This document shows, in pieces, positions 19,864 to 30,883 of a stretch of DNA of 64,000 nucleotides. A program made the position numbers and the translations under genes. The notes under the pieces are model-generated. The model ran no database searches. It was not told the origin of the DNA and saw only the letters and a program-made list of their open reading frames with translations. The stretch's first letter is position 1. The number at the start of each line of letters is the position of its first letter. Source of the stretch: Pictodentalium vernedei (taxonomy: Eukaryota; Mollusca; Scaphopoda; Dentaliida; Dentaliidae); the NCBI GenBank assembly GCA_031216915.1, contig CM062292.1:68312790-68376789 (forward strand), written 5' to 3'.

Positions 19864-20182
19864 CATGTATATGTCACAATGTCAGTTGCTTGGTCTGTTT
19901 GTTGGATGGGATGTTGGTTGGTAGATCTGTCTGTCGATCTGATCAATGAAGTATGAACTCAATAACATTTGAAAACCTTTGGGGAATTACATAATATTTG
20001 GTATACAAGTTTATCTCATTGATATCGAGCCCTGAGGTCAATGTAAGTGTTATTCAGAGTATTTTTGTCAGAGTTATTGCCCTTTATCGACTTTGAATTC
20101 GTTTTACCATTTGTCAGTCCCCATCGTGGAAACCCATGAGTACAGCAGTGTCTTTGTACTGTGCTAAATAAGTTACGCTTTA

Positions 20183-20419
20183 CAGTACAGCCACTGTGGA
20201 CTGGTCATTTTCCACGGGTGGACACTATTTCCACGGATGCAATGATATTAGACTCCCAAAGCTAATTATATGAATAATCATCAAAAATTTAATTAATGAA
20301 GCACCGGGTGAAAGCTGGTGCTTCATTAATTAAAATTTTGCCGATTATGATTTTTATTATCTGATAAATGCATGTGTGGACACACATGGATTATGACCAT
20401 TTCACAACGACAGTACTGT
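20183..20419. mobile_element. mariner-like MITE with a long AT-rich hairpin
   Basis: TA-bounded ends CAGTACAGCCACTGTGGACTG and the complement-type CAACGACAGTACTG. Inside is the hairpin AATTTAATTAATGAAGCACC ... GGTGCTTCATTAATTAAAATT (about 20287-20338). Related copies: 40060-40537 (interrupted) and the right half at 23586-23662. Confidence 0.75.
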
Positions 20420-20544
20420 AATATTTGGTATGCAAGTTTATCTCATTGATATCTAGTCCCAAGTTTAATGCAGTGTTATTTAGAGTATTTTTGTCAGTGT
20501 TTGGGCCCTTGGTCGACTTAGTATTTGTTACACTTTTACCATCT

Positions 20545-21110
20545 GTTAGTCCCCTTCGTGGAAAGCCAGTGAGTACAGCAGTACCTTTGTACTGTAGTAA
20601 ACAAGTTCTTCTTTACAGGTAAAATAGGACTTGGTCACCAATGCCTGGGTTGGGAGTCCTCACAAGTGGCAGCATAGGTATTTATATTTATTTATTGGTG
20701 TTTAAAGTCACATATTTATGCACAATGGCTAATCATGACCGTGACAGTTTTACGGGTGGAGGAAGCCAGAGTACCCGGAGAGAACCACCGAGCAACGACG
20801 AGCAGCTACCAGCTCCCCAACATCGTAACTCCGCACTGCAGCACAGGCAGGGTTAGATTGGTTGAAGACATGCGAACCTTCGACGTGCAGTACGCCTTAG
20901 TACATGGCGTCATCGTGCCCCCACGTGGGCAGTGGAGATGAAGTGTCTTGCCCAAGGACACAACGCGGTTGCCACAGGTGGGATTCGAACCGAGGACCTC
21001 TCGGCTTGCAGCCTGCACCTCTACCTACTGAGCCACCGTGCTCCCGGCAGCATAGGTATAAATGACTGGTTAAATTTGACTTTATATCTACGTTATAATC
21101 ATGATATAGA
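20545..21110 (+). mobile_element. Small retroposon RP copy 1, interrupted by a SINE
   Basis: The RP family reads GTAAACAAGCTCTGTTTTAC, TGGTAAAATAGG, CACCAATGCTTGGGTGGAAG, ATAAACGATTGGCTGAACTT, GACTTTATATCCATGTTG, then the tail ATTAGCCATTGTGC ... (ATAA)n. This copy runs 20545-20667, is interrupted by the SINE 20682-21045, and resumes AAATGACTGG to about 21110. It lacks the tail. Confidence 0.65.
20682..21045 (-). mobile_element. tRNA-headed SINE, full length, minus strand
   Basis: Complement of the type at 16979: (TTTA)n tail, GTCACATATTTATGCACAAT, body, CTTGCCCAAGGACACAACG, then GGGATTCGAAC (B box) and CTACTGAGCCACC (A box). It is flanked by a perfect 14-bp duplication GGCAGCATAGGTAT (20668-20681 and 21046-21059). 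Confidence 0.93.
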
Positions 21111-21636
21111 CATAGACTCTGACACCAATACCATTCATTGCAGCTCAGCTGTGAAACCGTGATTTTTAATGTTCATATGATTACTTGAAAAGTAAATATC
21201 ACATTTTATTATTCGCTAAACGATAGATTATCGAAGAAATTGTGAAAGATAGAAATTGTATCCCCCACTGTGAAGATATAGAAATTTTCACTTTCATGGT
21301 ATCAACCAAAATGGTGGCTTTCAAAGCATCAGTTCAAGGTGAATACGAGCCAAATTATCACTGTAAATGATCAATTTGTTCTAAAAACCTATAATGAAAA
21401 GTAAATCTAGTGTATTTGAGTGGATGCCGATCATTTCCAGCAATAATTCAACACATATTCACATTGAATTGATGCATGAAACCCGCTAGTCCAAACATGA
21501 CCTGAAAGTCTCTAATATAAGTTTTTGGTTTGGTACGTCCTTTCAAAGGACGTACCAAACCAAAAACTTTTATTACAGACTTTCAGGTCTTGTTTGGACT
21601 AGAAACCCGCCAAATGAATCAGATCGCAAGTCGCTA

Positions 21637-21950
21637 CAGTTAAAACTGGAAGTCCTGTCATGAACTGTGCGCTTATCTAGGCTTAATTGCGTGTAGGAAT
21701 TGCATGCAATTGCCATATCGAATGGCATCCAAAGTATGGCAGATTCTCCTGGTTGCTCACAGCAAACACAGGCAATGTTCCTGCCAATGGACCTCCGGGT
21801 TCCCCGGAGGTCCATTGGCTGAAACATTGCTTGTTCACAGGCCATATGTACATAATTTGATAGCCTTACTATGGTCCTAACGCGCAAATGAACGCGCAGA
21901 TCGACGTGCTATTTGTGCGCACTTCATGGCAGTACTTCTAGTTTTAACTG
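21637..21950. mobile_element. Family M MITE, copy 3
   Basis: Full length, TA on both sides, intact core hairpin CCAATGGACCTCCGGGTTCC / CCGGAGGTCCATTGG at about 21784-21821. It shares its right TA with the partial copy that follows. Confidence 0.88.
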
Positions 21951-21952
21951 TA

Positions 21953-22123
21953 GTTACTCATTGTAAACACAGGCAATGTTTCGGCCATTGGCTGAAACAT
22001 TGCTTTTGCACAGGCCATATGTACAGAATTTGATAGTCTTACTATGGTCATAATGCGTAGATTAACGCACATATCGACGTGCTATTTGTGCGCATTTCAT
22101 GACAGGACTTCTAGTTTTAACTG
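21953..22123. mobile_element. Family M MITE, 5'-truncated copy abutting copy 3
   Basis: Starts inside the element (GTTACTCATTGTAAACACAG), has a core reduced to GCCATTGGC, and ends at the normal terminus followed by TA. With copy 3 it gives a head-to-tail arrangement that could be a tandem insertion or an internal duplication with deletion. Confidence 0.8.
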
Positions 22124-22469
22124 TATCTGTTTGGAGTATCGATCAAATCACTTCCGCATATCAATGATTCAATGCGCTCTTTACTTTCATGCATCAATTC
22201 AAGGTTGAAACAAGTGGAATTATCAGATTCTTATAAAAAGCGTATAATAGAAAGAAAATGTAGTGTTTTTAAGTGGATATCAAAAATGATCACACTTGTG
22301 ACTGAGACAAATGGTTATTTTCGCTCGCGTGAGCTCTCGCAAAAAATAAACATTTGTCTCGTTCACTCATGAGATCATTTTCGGTATCCACTCAAAAACA
22401 CTAGATATCCTCTATTCAATAACTTTTATTTGCTACATTATTCTTTTACGCCCAAACAAATTATAGTGG

Positions 22470-22750
22470 GAGAATAGAAATGGGTCCATCTCTGTGTGCC
22501 GGCATTCATTCCATTTGTTCCCTGTGGGAATCACGGGAAGTGGAGCAGTGCTTGTTTTCTGTGGTAAACAAACTCTGTTTTACTGGTAAAATAGGACCCG
22601 GTCACCAATGCTTGGGGTGGAAGTTCTCTAAAATGGGCAACAAGATTATAAATGATTGGCTGAACTTGACTTTATATCCATGTTGTGGTCACGATTAGCC
22701 ATTGTGCAGTAATATGTGACCTAAAACACCACTGAATAAATAAATAAATA
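22470..22750 (+). mobile_element. Retroposon RP copy 2, uninterrupted
   Basis: Carries GGAATCACGGGAAGTGGAG, GTGGTAAACAAACTCTG, CACCAATGCTTGGGGTGG, ATGATTGGCTGAACTTGAC and the tail CGATTAGCCATTGTGCAG ... AATAAATAAATAAAT. The tail is the same as that of the SINEs at 16979 and 41861. Confidence 0.75.
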
Positions 22751-22842
22751 ATTCAGTGTGTGTGTCTATCTACACTTTTTGTAAATACAATAATGTCAAC
22801 AAATAGAACAACTGGATTTTCACAAAACTTCCCATCTGTATA

Positions 22843-23156
22843 CAGTTAAAAGTAGAAGTCCTGTCATGAAATGCGCACAAATAGCACGTCGATCTTCGCG
22901 TTAATCTACATGTAATGACCATAGCAAGGCTATCAAATTCTGTACATATGGCCTGTGCACAAGCAATGTTTCAGCCAATGGACCTCCGGGTAACCCGGAG
23001 GTTCATTGGCAGAAACATTGCCTGTGTTTGCTATGAGTAACCAGGAGAACCTGCCGTGCTTTGGATGCCATTCGATATGGCAATTGCGCGCAATTCTAAC
23101 GAGCAATTAAGCCTAGATAAGTGCACAATTTGTGACAGGACTTCTAGTTTTAACTG
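22843..23156. mobile_element. Family M MITE, copy 4
   Basis: Full length, TA-bounded, core hairpin CCAATGGACCTCCGGG / CCCGGAGGTTCATTGG near 22976-23010. Confidence 0.9.
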
Positions 23157-23308
23157 TACATTGTGAGAAGATTTTGTTCATGTTCTCTATTCCCTGAATG
23201 TCCTCGGCTTTTGTAGGAGTTATGAGCCTTTTTGTTGGAAATTTGATATTGTCTGCTAATGGCTTTGTGAACATGATTACTTGATCAAATGTAGTCAGAT
23301 TTAGCATT

Positions 23309-23585
23309 TTGTCCTTGGGCAAGGCACTTTATCCCGGTTGCTTACATGGGGGCACGATGATGCCGTGTACTAAGGCATACTGCACAACGATGGTGCACAT
23401 GTCTTCAACCGATGTAACCTGCTTGAGTGGAGCTTGAACAGAGTTAGAATGTTGAGGAGCTGGCAGCTGCTAGTCCGTGTTCGGTGGTTCTCGCCGGGTA
23501 CACCGGCTTCCTCTACACATAAAACTGTCACTGACACGATATGACCCTGGCTGTTAAAGTGTCGTTAAATCCTAATAAATAAATC
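23309..23585 (+). mobile_element. 5'-truncated SINE
   Basis: Begins at GTCCTTGGGCAAGGCACTTT, lacks a polymerase III head, and ends with the second tail type GACACGATATGACCCTGGC ... GTCGTTAAATCC(TAATAAATAAAT). It abuts the right half of a 20183-type MITE (23586-23662). Confidence 0.85.
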
Positions 23586-23662
23586 ACCTGGTGAATGCAT
23601 GCATGGACATCACTGCCCATGTATGGATTACAACCAGTCCCCGGCAACTGTACTGTAATAAG

Positions 23663-24320
23663 ATTTTCAGGAAACTTGCTGTAGACATACATTGCAAGAT
23701 CTTGTCTTTTTCATAAACATTTGGATCCACTTTTTTCTCTGTGGGGTGCGAGATTTTGCCATCTTGTGCTGTATTATGCTTGTATTAACATTGTCTTGGA
23801 TTTGATAAAAATTCACGGCAATTTGTAGAAAATTGGGACTGTAATTGCCTTTGTGCAGCATCCTATTTCATGTTAACATAGTCTTGGACAACTTGTGATT
23901 TATTGAAAATGTATATATTCTGATCCGGAACGCCAGTTTGGACCAAATTTGTATGCAGCTAGTGTTAGGGGATACATACTTGATTTTGGCCTGAAAATTC
24001 TTTTTCACACCCCCATTGAACCCCCACCCCCAGGAGATAAAAAAAGAAAAAAAATTCAAATGTCCATTTTTCCGAAACAACATGGAACAAAGAATTAGCA
24101 TATAGTGTACAGATCCTTTGGACCAGCAGTCGAATGGGCCAAAAAATCTCAATTGATGCCATATGGAGGAGGGAGCTGGCGGAGGGGATGATGAAAAAGA
24201 AGAAATACTGAGCCAGCTCTTTCTGAAAATGAAAAGAAATTTATCTCCAGTACTGCATTGTACCAATCAGAATCTTTTGATAATTGGTAGACAACAATCT
24301 TATGGGGATCCATTTTATTT
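23663..24320. repeat. Dispersed repeat, no gene
   Basis: Contains phrases of the TTGGACAAGTT and CATTGCAAGATCTTG type found also near 19090, 29380 and 32580. The 132- and 65-residue minus-strand ORFs are low complexity, overlap in different frames and have no domain. Confidence 0.45.
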
Positions 24321-24803
24321 TGTGTTTATGTGCTAACCCCCTGGAAGTGAAGCATATCTTGTTTATTATGGTAAACAAGCTCTGTTTTACTGGTAAAATA
24401 GTACCTGGTATCCTTGGGTGGAAGTCCTTTAAGATGGGCAACATCGATATAAACATTTGGCTGCAAGTCTAAACATAAACAGACTGTCATCTGCAAAATG
24501 AGATCCCCCCCAGAGGGTGAATTTGGTGATGCACAGCAGGGTAACATCACAAAATTTACCCTGCTGTGAACCTTTATCTGACTCAAGGTCCCAAGCCAAA
24601 ACAGAAAGATGTACCTAGAGGATAAATTGGCCCATTGTGTGGAATAGCATCAGCAAATTCACCCTTTGGGGACCTCATTTTATAAATGACAGGTTGCTTA
24701 TATTCAGACTTGTTTGGCTGCACTTCACTTGATATCCATGTTGTGGTTGTGATTAGCCATTGTGCAAAAATATATAACCTTAGACACCAATAAATAAATA
24801 CAT
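24321..24803 (+). mobile_element. Retroposon RP copy 3, interrupted by a MULE-like element
   Basis: 24321-24464 matches RP up to ATAAACATTTGGCTGC; 24713-24803 resumes TTTGGCTGCACTTCACTTGA and ends with the tail ATTAGCCATTGTGCAAAAAT ... CCAATAAATAAATA. Confidence 0.75.
24465..24712. mobile_element. MULE-like foldback element, copy 1
   Basis: Long inverted termini AAGTCTAAACATAAACAGAC ... and complement, continuing through CTGTCATCTGCAAAATGAG and CCCCAGAGGGTGAATTT. It is flanked by a perfect 9-bp duplication TTTGGCTGC (24456-24464 and 24713-24721). A 9-bp duplication with long termini is typical of Mutator-like elements. There is no ORF. The inner palindrome is CAGCAGGGTAACATCAC ... TACCCTGCTG. 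Confidence 0.82.
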
Positions 24804-25737
24804 CAATCAGATTTTGATACATGTATACTTGAATGGGTGTGGAAAATGGGCTGACAAATATGGAACTTGTTTCCTAGAAAGTGTGAGAACTCTGTATGGG
24901 GGAAGATTTGAGTTTGTTCAAATCAGGTCTATGGGTTTATATTTGGGTTCCCTATAGAAGACCAAATTTGAACATGGTGAAACATGAGAAATATTCTTGA
25001 TTCCATTATTTAAAAATATTTTTCTTCAGATCCACCAGTCAGAATGTTGTCATATTTGGTATGCAGCATCCTTTAGGGGGCTTAGATTTATGTTTGTTCA
25101 AATCAAGTCCATGGGGTCATATTCAAGTTTGTTCAAATCGGGTTTGTGAGTTCATCACACCCTAGGCTCACATTTGCAGCTCCTTATGGAAGCCTAAATG
25201 TTAACTTAAAGAAAGCAAATTTTATTTCAGTTGAATGTTCTGTTTTCATTAATGATTACATCTGTTTTGTGAGTGTGTAAGGAATCATAACCAGAAAGGC
25301 CAGGAAGTCCTAATTTAAAAAAAAAAAACCTGCCTCAATCATATCCTTGTTGGCTGACATTTCATTCCATTTCTTCACACTTCCAGGAAGGCAGAATATT
25401 TCACTGAATTTTAACTGAAATTTTTTTGCCAACCTAGGTGGTCTTTTTCAGAGGGAAGTCCTCTTGTCATTTTTCAACATAATCTCAAGCCTAATATAGG
25501 ATGTGTGTTGGGAGTTTGGATGTGTGTGGGGGGGGGGGGGAGGGGGGTGGGGGCAGGGGGTTGAAGAATAGACATCATTTTTCAGAGACTTTGCAGTAAC
25601 AGTCAATGCAGTATGTGCACATGTACAAGGTGACACTTCCTTTTGCATCAGTCATTCTGATCCCACAATACCGATACCCTTATACACAATATGTTCCAGG
25701 CAAGCATTTTGGGTTCACTTGAACCACTGGTTTTCTT
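24804..25737. repeat. Dispersed repeats and a G-rich run, no gene
   Basis: Degenerate copies of the CCACCAGTCAGAATG / TTTGTTCAAATC family that forms the tandem block at 25738-26515, and a GTGTGTGGGGGGGGG run near 25520-25560. Confidence 0.5.
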
Positions 25738-26515
25738 GTTAGCTCACCGAAGGGAGCTTAACTTATCACTTGCCGTCTGTCATCATCCGTCGTGAACTTT
25801 ACATTATTGATTCCTCCTCCCAAAAAACTGGACCAAATTGAACCAAATTTGGTGTGCATGTTCCTTATCATATGTCAATTCAAGCTTGTACAAATAAACT
25901 TTCCACATCCACAGGGGGCACCACAAGGGGCATTACTCTGATAGCACCCATAAATTCTTTTTTAAAATTAAAAAAATCTTCTTCTCCAGAACCATCATTT
26001 AGAATCTTTTGATATTTGGTATATAACATCTCTATTGGGGTCAGATTCAAGTTTGTTCAAATCGAGTCTCTGGGTTAATAATTGGGCTCCCTGTAGGAGC
26101 CTGAATTTTAACTTAGTGAAATATGAGGATATTTCTTTAAAAATCCTCTTCTTCAGATCCACCAGTCAGAATGCTTTCATATTTGGTATGCAACATCTAT
26201 AGGGGGTCAGATTCAAGTTTGTACAAATCGGGTCCCTGAGTGAGTATTTGGGTTCTCTATTGGAGCCCAAAGTTTAACTTCATGCAATTTGAGGAAATTT
26301 CTTTAAAAATCTTCTTCTTCAGCTCCACCAGTCAGAATCCTTTCATGTTTGGTATACAACATCTATAGGGGGCGGGGAGGGGGTGTCAGAATCAAGTTTG
26401 TTCAAATCGAGTCCCTAGGTTTATATTTGAGCTCCCTATGAGAGCCTGAATTTTAACTTAGTAAAATATGAGGAAATTTCTTGAGGTGGGTCCTCTTGGG
26501 ACCTCTTGTTGTTTA
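25738..26515 (+). repeat. Unclassified element with tandem units of about 166-179 bp
   Basis: Opens TTAGCTCACCGAAGGGAG, like the insertion at 4027. Units carry CCACCAGTCAGAAT, TTTGGTATGCAACATC and AGATTCAAGTTTGTTCAAAT (about 26042, 26208 and 26387). It ends with TCCTCTTGGGACCTCTTG. Relatives at 35810 and 36510 indicate a dispersed family. No ORF. Confidence 0.55.
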
Positions 26516-26674
26516 CGCAACAGTGAACAGAAATCATCAGATTTCAATAACTTGTGATATGCTGGTTCATGTTGAACTAAGAAGTTCAAAGAGTACAGTG
26601 CTTTCCCAAACATTGAAGGGTTTTTTTGCCTTTTGATTATTCTGTTTTACTTGAATTTTTAATATTTACATAGA

Positions 26675-26963
26675 GAAATGCGCACAAATAGCATGTCGAT
26701 GTGCGCGTTAATCTCTGTGTTATGACCATAGTAAGGCTATCAAATTCTGTACATAGGGCCCGTGCACAAGAAATGTTTCAGCCAATGGACCTCCGGATAA
26801 CCCGGAGGTCCATTGGCAGAAACATTGCCTGTGCTTGCTATGAGTAACCAGGAGAACCTGCCATGCTTTGGATGCCATTCGATATGGCAATTGCGTGCAA
26901 TTCCTACACGCAATTAAGCCTAGATAAGCGCACAGTTCATGACGAGACTTCTAGATTTAACTG
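26675..26963. mobile_element. Family M MITE, copy 5, left end lost
   Basis: Starts AAATGCGCACAAATAGCATG without the terminal repeat. The core CCAATGGACCTCCGG / CCGGAGGTCCATTGG and the right terminus (CTTCTAGATTTAACTG then TA) are present. Confidence 0.85.
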
Positions 26964-27484
26964 TAATCAAAAGTGATTATCAGATTTCAATAATTTCTTT
27001 TATGGCTCTCTTTATTGACATTATCTTGGACAAGTTCAAAAACCATGTTATATTGTCAAAAATGAGAGTTATTGCCCTTTGTTCCATCTTCATGGAAATT
27101 TTGATGTGTATGTTATAACTTGTGCAGTTCTCTTTGGGTACCCCAGCTTCCTCCTCCCATAACACTGTTCAACACAGTATGACCCTGGCTCTAAAAAGTG
27201 TTGTTAAACCAACATGATTGTAAACAAACAAACTTGCTTCCAGCAGTCCTAAATACATGTAACTCCAACTACTTACTCTCTGGCCTTTCAAAAGGGTTGT
27301 ATCGCCTGTCTTTAATATCAAGAGGTCACATTTACACATTAAATTGGTGTTGAAATACACTGGACAAAAATTAAATATATCCAGTGAAATTCTATTAATT
27401 AAATAGCCACTTTGCCAGTGAAAAATAATCAATTGACAGATTTCAATTCAATTGACAAAAATTTGGTTATTTTGCTTATTGATA
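26964..27484. repeat. SINE 3' fragment and old MITE-like text
   Basis: 27120-27235 matches the SINE 3' region (GGTACCCCAGCTTCCTCC, then GACCCTGGCTCTAAAAAGTG). 27350-27470 resembles the ends of the 18240 family (TATTAATTAAATAGCC, ACTTTGCCAGTGAA). No gene. Confidence 0.5.
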
Positions 27485-27798
27485 CAGTTAAAACTAGAAA
27501 TCCTGTCACGAAATGCGCAGAAATAGCACGTTGATATGCGCGTTAATGTACGCATTATGACCTAAGTAAATCTATCAAATTTTGTTCATATGGCCTGTGC
27601 ACAAGCAACGTTTCAGCCAATGGACCTCCGGGTAACCCGGAGGTCCATTGGCAGAAACATTGCATGTGTTTGTTATGAGTAACCAAGAGAACCTGCCATG
27701 CTTTGGATGCTATTCAGTATGGCAATTGCGCGCAATTCCAACTCGCAATTAAACCTAGATAAGCGCACTATTCGTGACAGGACTTCTAGTTCTAACTG
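27485..27798. mobile_element. Family M MITE, copy 6
   Basis: Full length, TA on both sides (27483-27484 and 27799-27800), and a perfect core hairpin at about 27617-27652 (CCAATGGACCTCCGGGTAAC and complement). Confidence 0.9.
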
Positions 27799-28292
27799 TA
27801 CATGTAGACTAAGCATTTCTTCTATTTTATCTAACAATCATACAGGTTTTGGTCTGAAAACCTCTGAAACGGTATGTATCACATAATGTGTTCCGATTCC
27901 TTATCATATAGACTTATTCTGATTCCGTATCATATCATATAGATGGCTCATTTCTGGTAATGCAACAGCGACAGTTATGAGCGATTGGCTAAAGGTTTTA
28001 CAATAAATAGAAACTGCACAGTTCAATATTACACCAACCCGGTTCCTGAGGATGTGTCCATGTCGCAAACTCATAAATTCAAGCGGATCATCATAGGAAG
28101 TGGCACTGAGAGTGAATAATTTGACAACACAACTTTGAAAATTGCGTTTACTCATTGTTTGTCAGAGTGCACAACAATATACTTCCGTAAAATATGTTTT
28201 TTTTAAAACTTTTTCTCGACCAACATTATGTCCCAAAACTGTATTAATAATTTAAGATTTAATCTGTTCATGTGACAGAATTGTTAGATAAA

Positions 28293-28458
28293 TGAATTAT
28301 CATGATAATGTGCATGTCCTATGATTTGCATCAGATTCTCAATGGTGTCCAAAAATGGTATCCCAAGTCGCCGGCAAAGCCGGCTCGTTGACATCCCTTT
28401 TTGGACACCACCTCGGATCTGATACAAATCATAGCACATGCACATAATCATGATAATC
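28293..28458. repeat. Long foldback hairpin
   Basis: GATAATGTGCATGTCCTATG ATTTG at the left pairs with CAAATCATAGCACATGCACA at the right. The inner arms GGTGTCCAAAAA / TTTTTGGACACC enclose CCGGCAAAGCCGG. No clear target duplication. Confidence 0.65.
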
Positions 28459-28553
28459 TGTATTTATACAAAGTTTGGCAGTGGATATAGAAATGAGTCC
28501 TGTCCATCCATCTGTCCGTGCATACATGTGTCCATCCACCTTTGGGTCCGTCT

Positions 28554-29044
28554 TAGAGCTGAAATGGTTAACCAATTAATCGATTAATCAATGATCAACT
28601 TCTTGATCGATCCAAAACATGATTACTTGCATGATCATCATACTGCATCAGTAGTTGGAAATGGTCATTCTTAACCCTTTACCCATTGCAGGTAGCAGAC
28701 GATACTTGCAAAATAAATTCATGAATTACTAAAAATTTTCAATTTTTGCCTCAACAACATAGCTTTTGACCCCTCATTGGAACAAGCTCAATGAGCTTGT
28801 TCCAATGAGGGGTCATAAAATATGTTTTTGAGACAAAAATTGAAAACATAATAATTTGAATGGAGATTTTTGTACATGGACCTAGTCGGTTTTGTTTATT
28901 ATGTTGGGTAAAGGGTTCATGCTGTAAATCATCAATGGTATGGCAATTATTCAGTTATCTATTTGAACAAGTGATTAATTGGTTAACCAAGGTTAATCCA
29001 TGTGATTAATCGATCAAGAAAACCCCATAACCATTTCAGCTCTA
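28554..29044. mobile_element. hAT-like element hosting a family C MITE
   Basis: Ends TAGAGCTGAAATGGTTAACC and complement GGTTAT-type ... CCATTTCAGCTCTA. The inner text (GATTAATCGATTAATC / AATTAATC...) is also inverted. The flanks GTCCGTCT (28546-28553) and GTCCATCC (29045-29052) are a probable 8-bp duplication with two changes. The family C MITE at 28671-28918 lies inside. Confidence 0.72.
28671..28918. mobile_element. Family C MITE, copy 3
   Basis: TTAACCCTTTACCCATTGCA at the left and GTTGGGTAAAGGGTT at the right. The core TTTTGACCCCTCATTGGAAC ... GTTCCAATGAGGGGTCA is complete at about 28768-28815, and TTGAGACAAAAATTGAAAA arms flank it. Confidence 0.85.
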
Positions 29045-29067
29045 GTCCATCCATCCATGTGAACATA

Positions 29068-29325
29068 CAGTACGTGGAGAGTGTATTATCACTAAATCAC
29101 TCACAGAGTGGAGATTCCACCCAAGCAATAATTCCAAATTTGTTGCAAAGCATAACCAACACAAGCAAAGTTTTAGCCAATGGACCTCCGGGTTCAACCC
29201 AGAGGTCCATTGGCAGAAACATTTTCTTGTGTTTTTTGTCGATATGTACAAAATTTGAAAGTTATAGCTTGGGTGATAACTCCACTCCACGGGTGATTTA
29301 GTTACAATCCACACTCCACGTACTG
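29068..29325. mobile_element. TA-bounded MITE with the family M core but different ends
   Basis: Ends CAGTACGTGGAGAGTGT and the complement of CACACTCCACGTACTG, with TA on both sides (29066-29067, 29326-29327). The centre (about 29177-29213) is CCAATGGACCTCCGGGTTC ... CAGAGGTCCATTGG, the core of family M. Outside the core the two families look unrelated. Confidence 0.8.
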
Positions 29326-29339
29326 TAGCAATTTGAAAA

Positions 29340-29622
29340 AATCCAATGGATTTTAATAAAACTTAGTGCATGCATATACACTGCAGGAAGATCTTTAACT
29401 GATTGGATGTTCAGCCAATTTCATTGATTTGTTTAGGAGTTACACCCATTTATGTAGAAAATTTGGAGCTTGTCTTATAACAACTTTGTGAATGCAGTAA
29501 CTTGAACAAGTATAATCCGATTCTGATGTAACTAGGTAACGGTATAAAGTATGAAGTAACATTTGTTGGAATGTCTTGCTCTGATGGGATATTCCCCCAA
29601 GTTTGTCAATTTGTATGGGAGT
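29340..29622. repeat. Dispersed repeat, no gene
   Basis: Phrases GCAGTAACTTGAACAA and GAAGATCTTTAACTGATTGG recur at 30730 and 32360-32600. Non-coding. Confidence 0.5.
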
Positions 29623-29624
29623 TA

Positions 29625-30677
29625 CACTACGAGTCAGAAGTAGTTGTAGCAAAACCGCAATTATTTCGCGGTTTTAATTGCGGTCATAAACGAAAATATA
29701 AATGCGAGTAACGTTTATGAAAAAATATAAAACCGATAAACGCGTTTGCCGATCGTTTGCAACCGGAGTGGGAAACGCAGATAAACGATAGAGCTTTTCA
29801 CGTTGTTGGTCGGCAAAATCGTTTTTTGAACGTTTACTTCGTTTGGTTGAATTGCACAATTCTTGCAACTTCGAAGTTCGGAGACAAGTTCATGGTGTCG
29901 GCTCAGAATTTGACACGTTGTTTTAAAAGCCCTGTATATATTCAACGAAATTGCATGAGATAAAAAAAGGCATTGGTATTCCGCCAAACCAGTGATGAGA
30001 GTAAAAAAACGAGACAGTACGCCTCGTAACACTATAGATGGGAAAGAAATTCTGAAAATGCAGTGCGGCAAAACATGGAGTTAAAATGTGACTTCTTCAA
30101 AAATTTCCGATTGACCTGAACCCCCCCCCCCCCCCCAAACAAAAAGATCTTTCGTGCGAATCACACATAACAGGGTTATTGCCATACCCATAAATAGAAA
30201 AAATAACACACCTCGAAGCGCAACACAAAGGGAGAGCAAAGCACCCCCCTCCCCTCCCCCCCCCCATCCCCACACACACACACACAATTTTGCCAGGGCT
30301 TTTTGATTCGCTGGGAAAAAAAAATTCAGGCTTTTTGTGCGTACTGATGATGGTAAGGTAGCTTTTACTTTCCCGAATTATCCGGACATGAGCCATTTCT
30401 GTCATTGTTATTGTCCCTGTGTTCACAGCAAAAAAAAATATTCCAAATATTCACCCGAACAGCGGAACAGCACAAGTCAGCCACGTGCTCGTCCCAAGTG
30501 GAAAACTCGGAAAATTTACATTTTGATAACATTTTTGGGGGATCAAACCTCTTCACCCATGGGTCCCTTCGAATTACCGCGAAAAAAATGATAAACGCGT
30601 TTATTGAAAGTTTACAACCGCGTTTCGATTCCTGATTATACCGCGGTTGTTCCTACAACTACTTCCGACTCGTAGTG
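29625..30677. mobile_element. Non-autonomous DNA transposon with CACTACGAGTC ends
   Basis: Inverted ends CACTACGAGTCAGAAGTAGT and complement (ending GACTCGTAGTG), continuing into TTGTAG / CTACAA and inner GATAAACGCGTTT repeats. TA flanks both sides. The interior of about 1 kb has homopolymer runs near 30120 and 30250 and no transposase. The CACTA start resembles EnSpm, but the visible flank is TA rather than a 3-bp duplication, so the class is open. Confidence 0.7.
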
Positions 30678-30883
30678 TATCCACCTTTTTTTTGTTGAAA
30701 AAGTTTTGTGTAATAATTATTTTGTGAATGCAGTAACTTGAACAAATATACATGTAAACTGATTTGCATAAAACTTGTTACATGCATACATTGTGGGAAG
30801 ATCTCACTCGCCTTTTTTAGCTTAACTTGTCAAAGTAAAGATAAGCTATTGCCATCATGCATGTGGAAGTCTATTAGTCTGTA

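Larger units (their letters stand above)
21181..22465. repeat. Foldback region with core-4 hairpin and nested MITEs
   Basis: TTTGGTTTGGTACGTCC ... GGACGTACCAAACCAAA is centred near 21548. It is enclosed by CTAGTCCAAACATGACC / GGTCTTGTTTGGACTAG (21487-21603). A second inverted repeat, GTGTTTTTAAGTGGATA ... TATCCACTCAAAAACAC, spans 22260-22402, with text related to 21402-21437. A similar core sits inside the hAT element at 50323. Family M MITEs are inserted between these parts. Confidence 0.6.
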
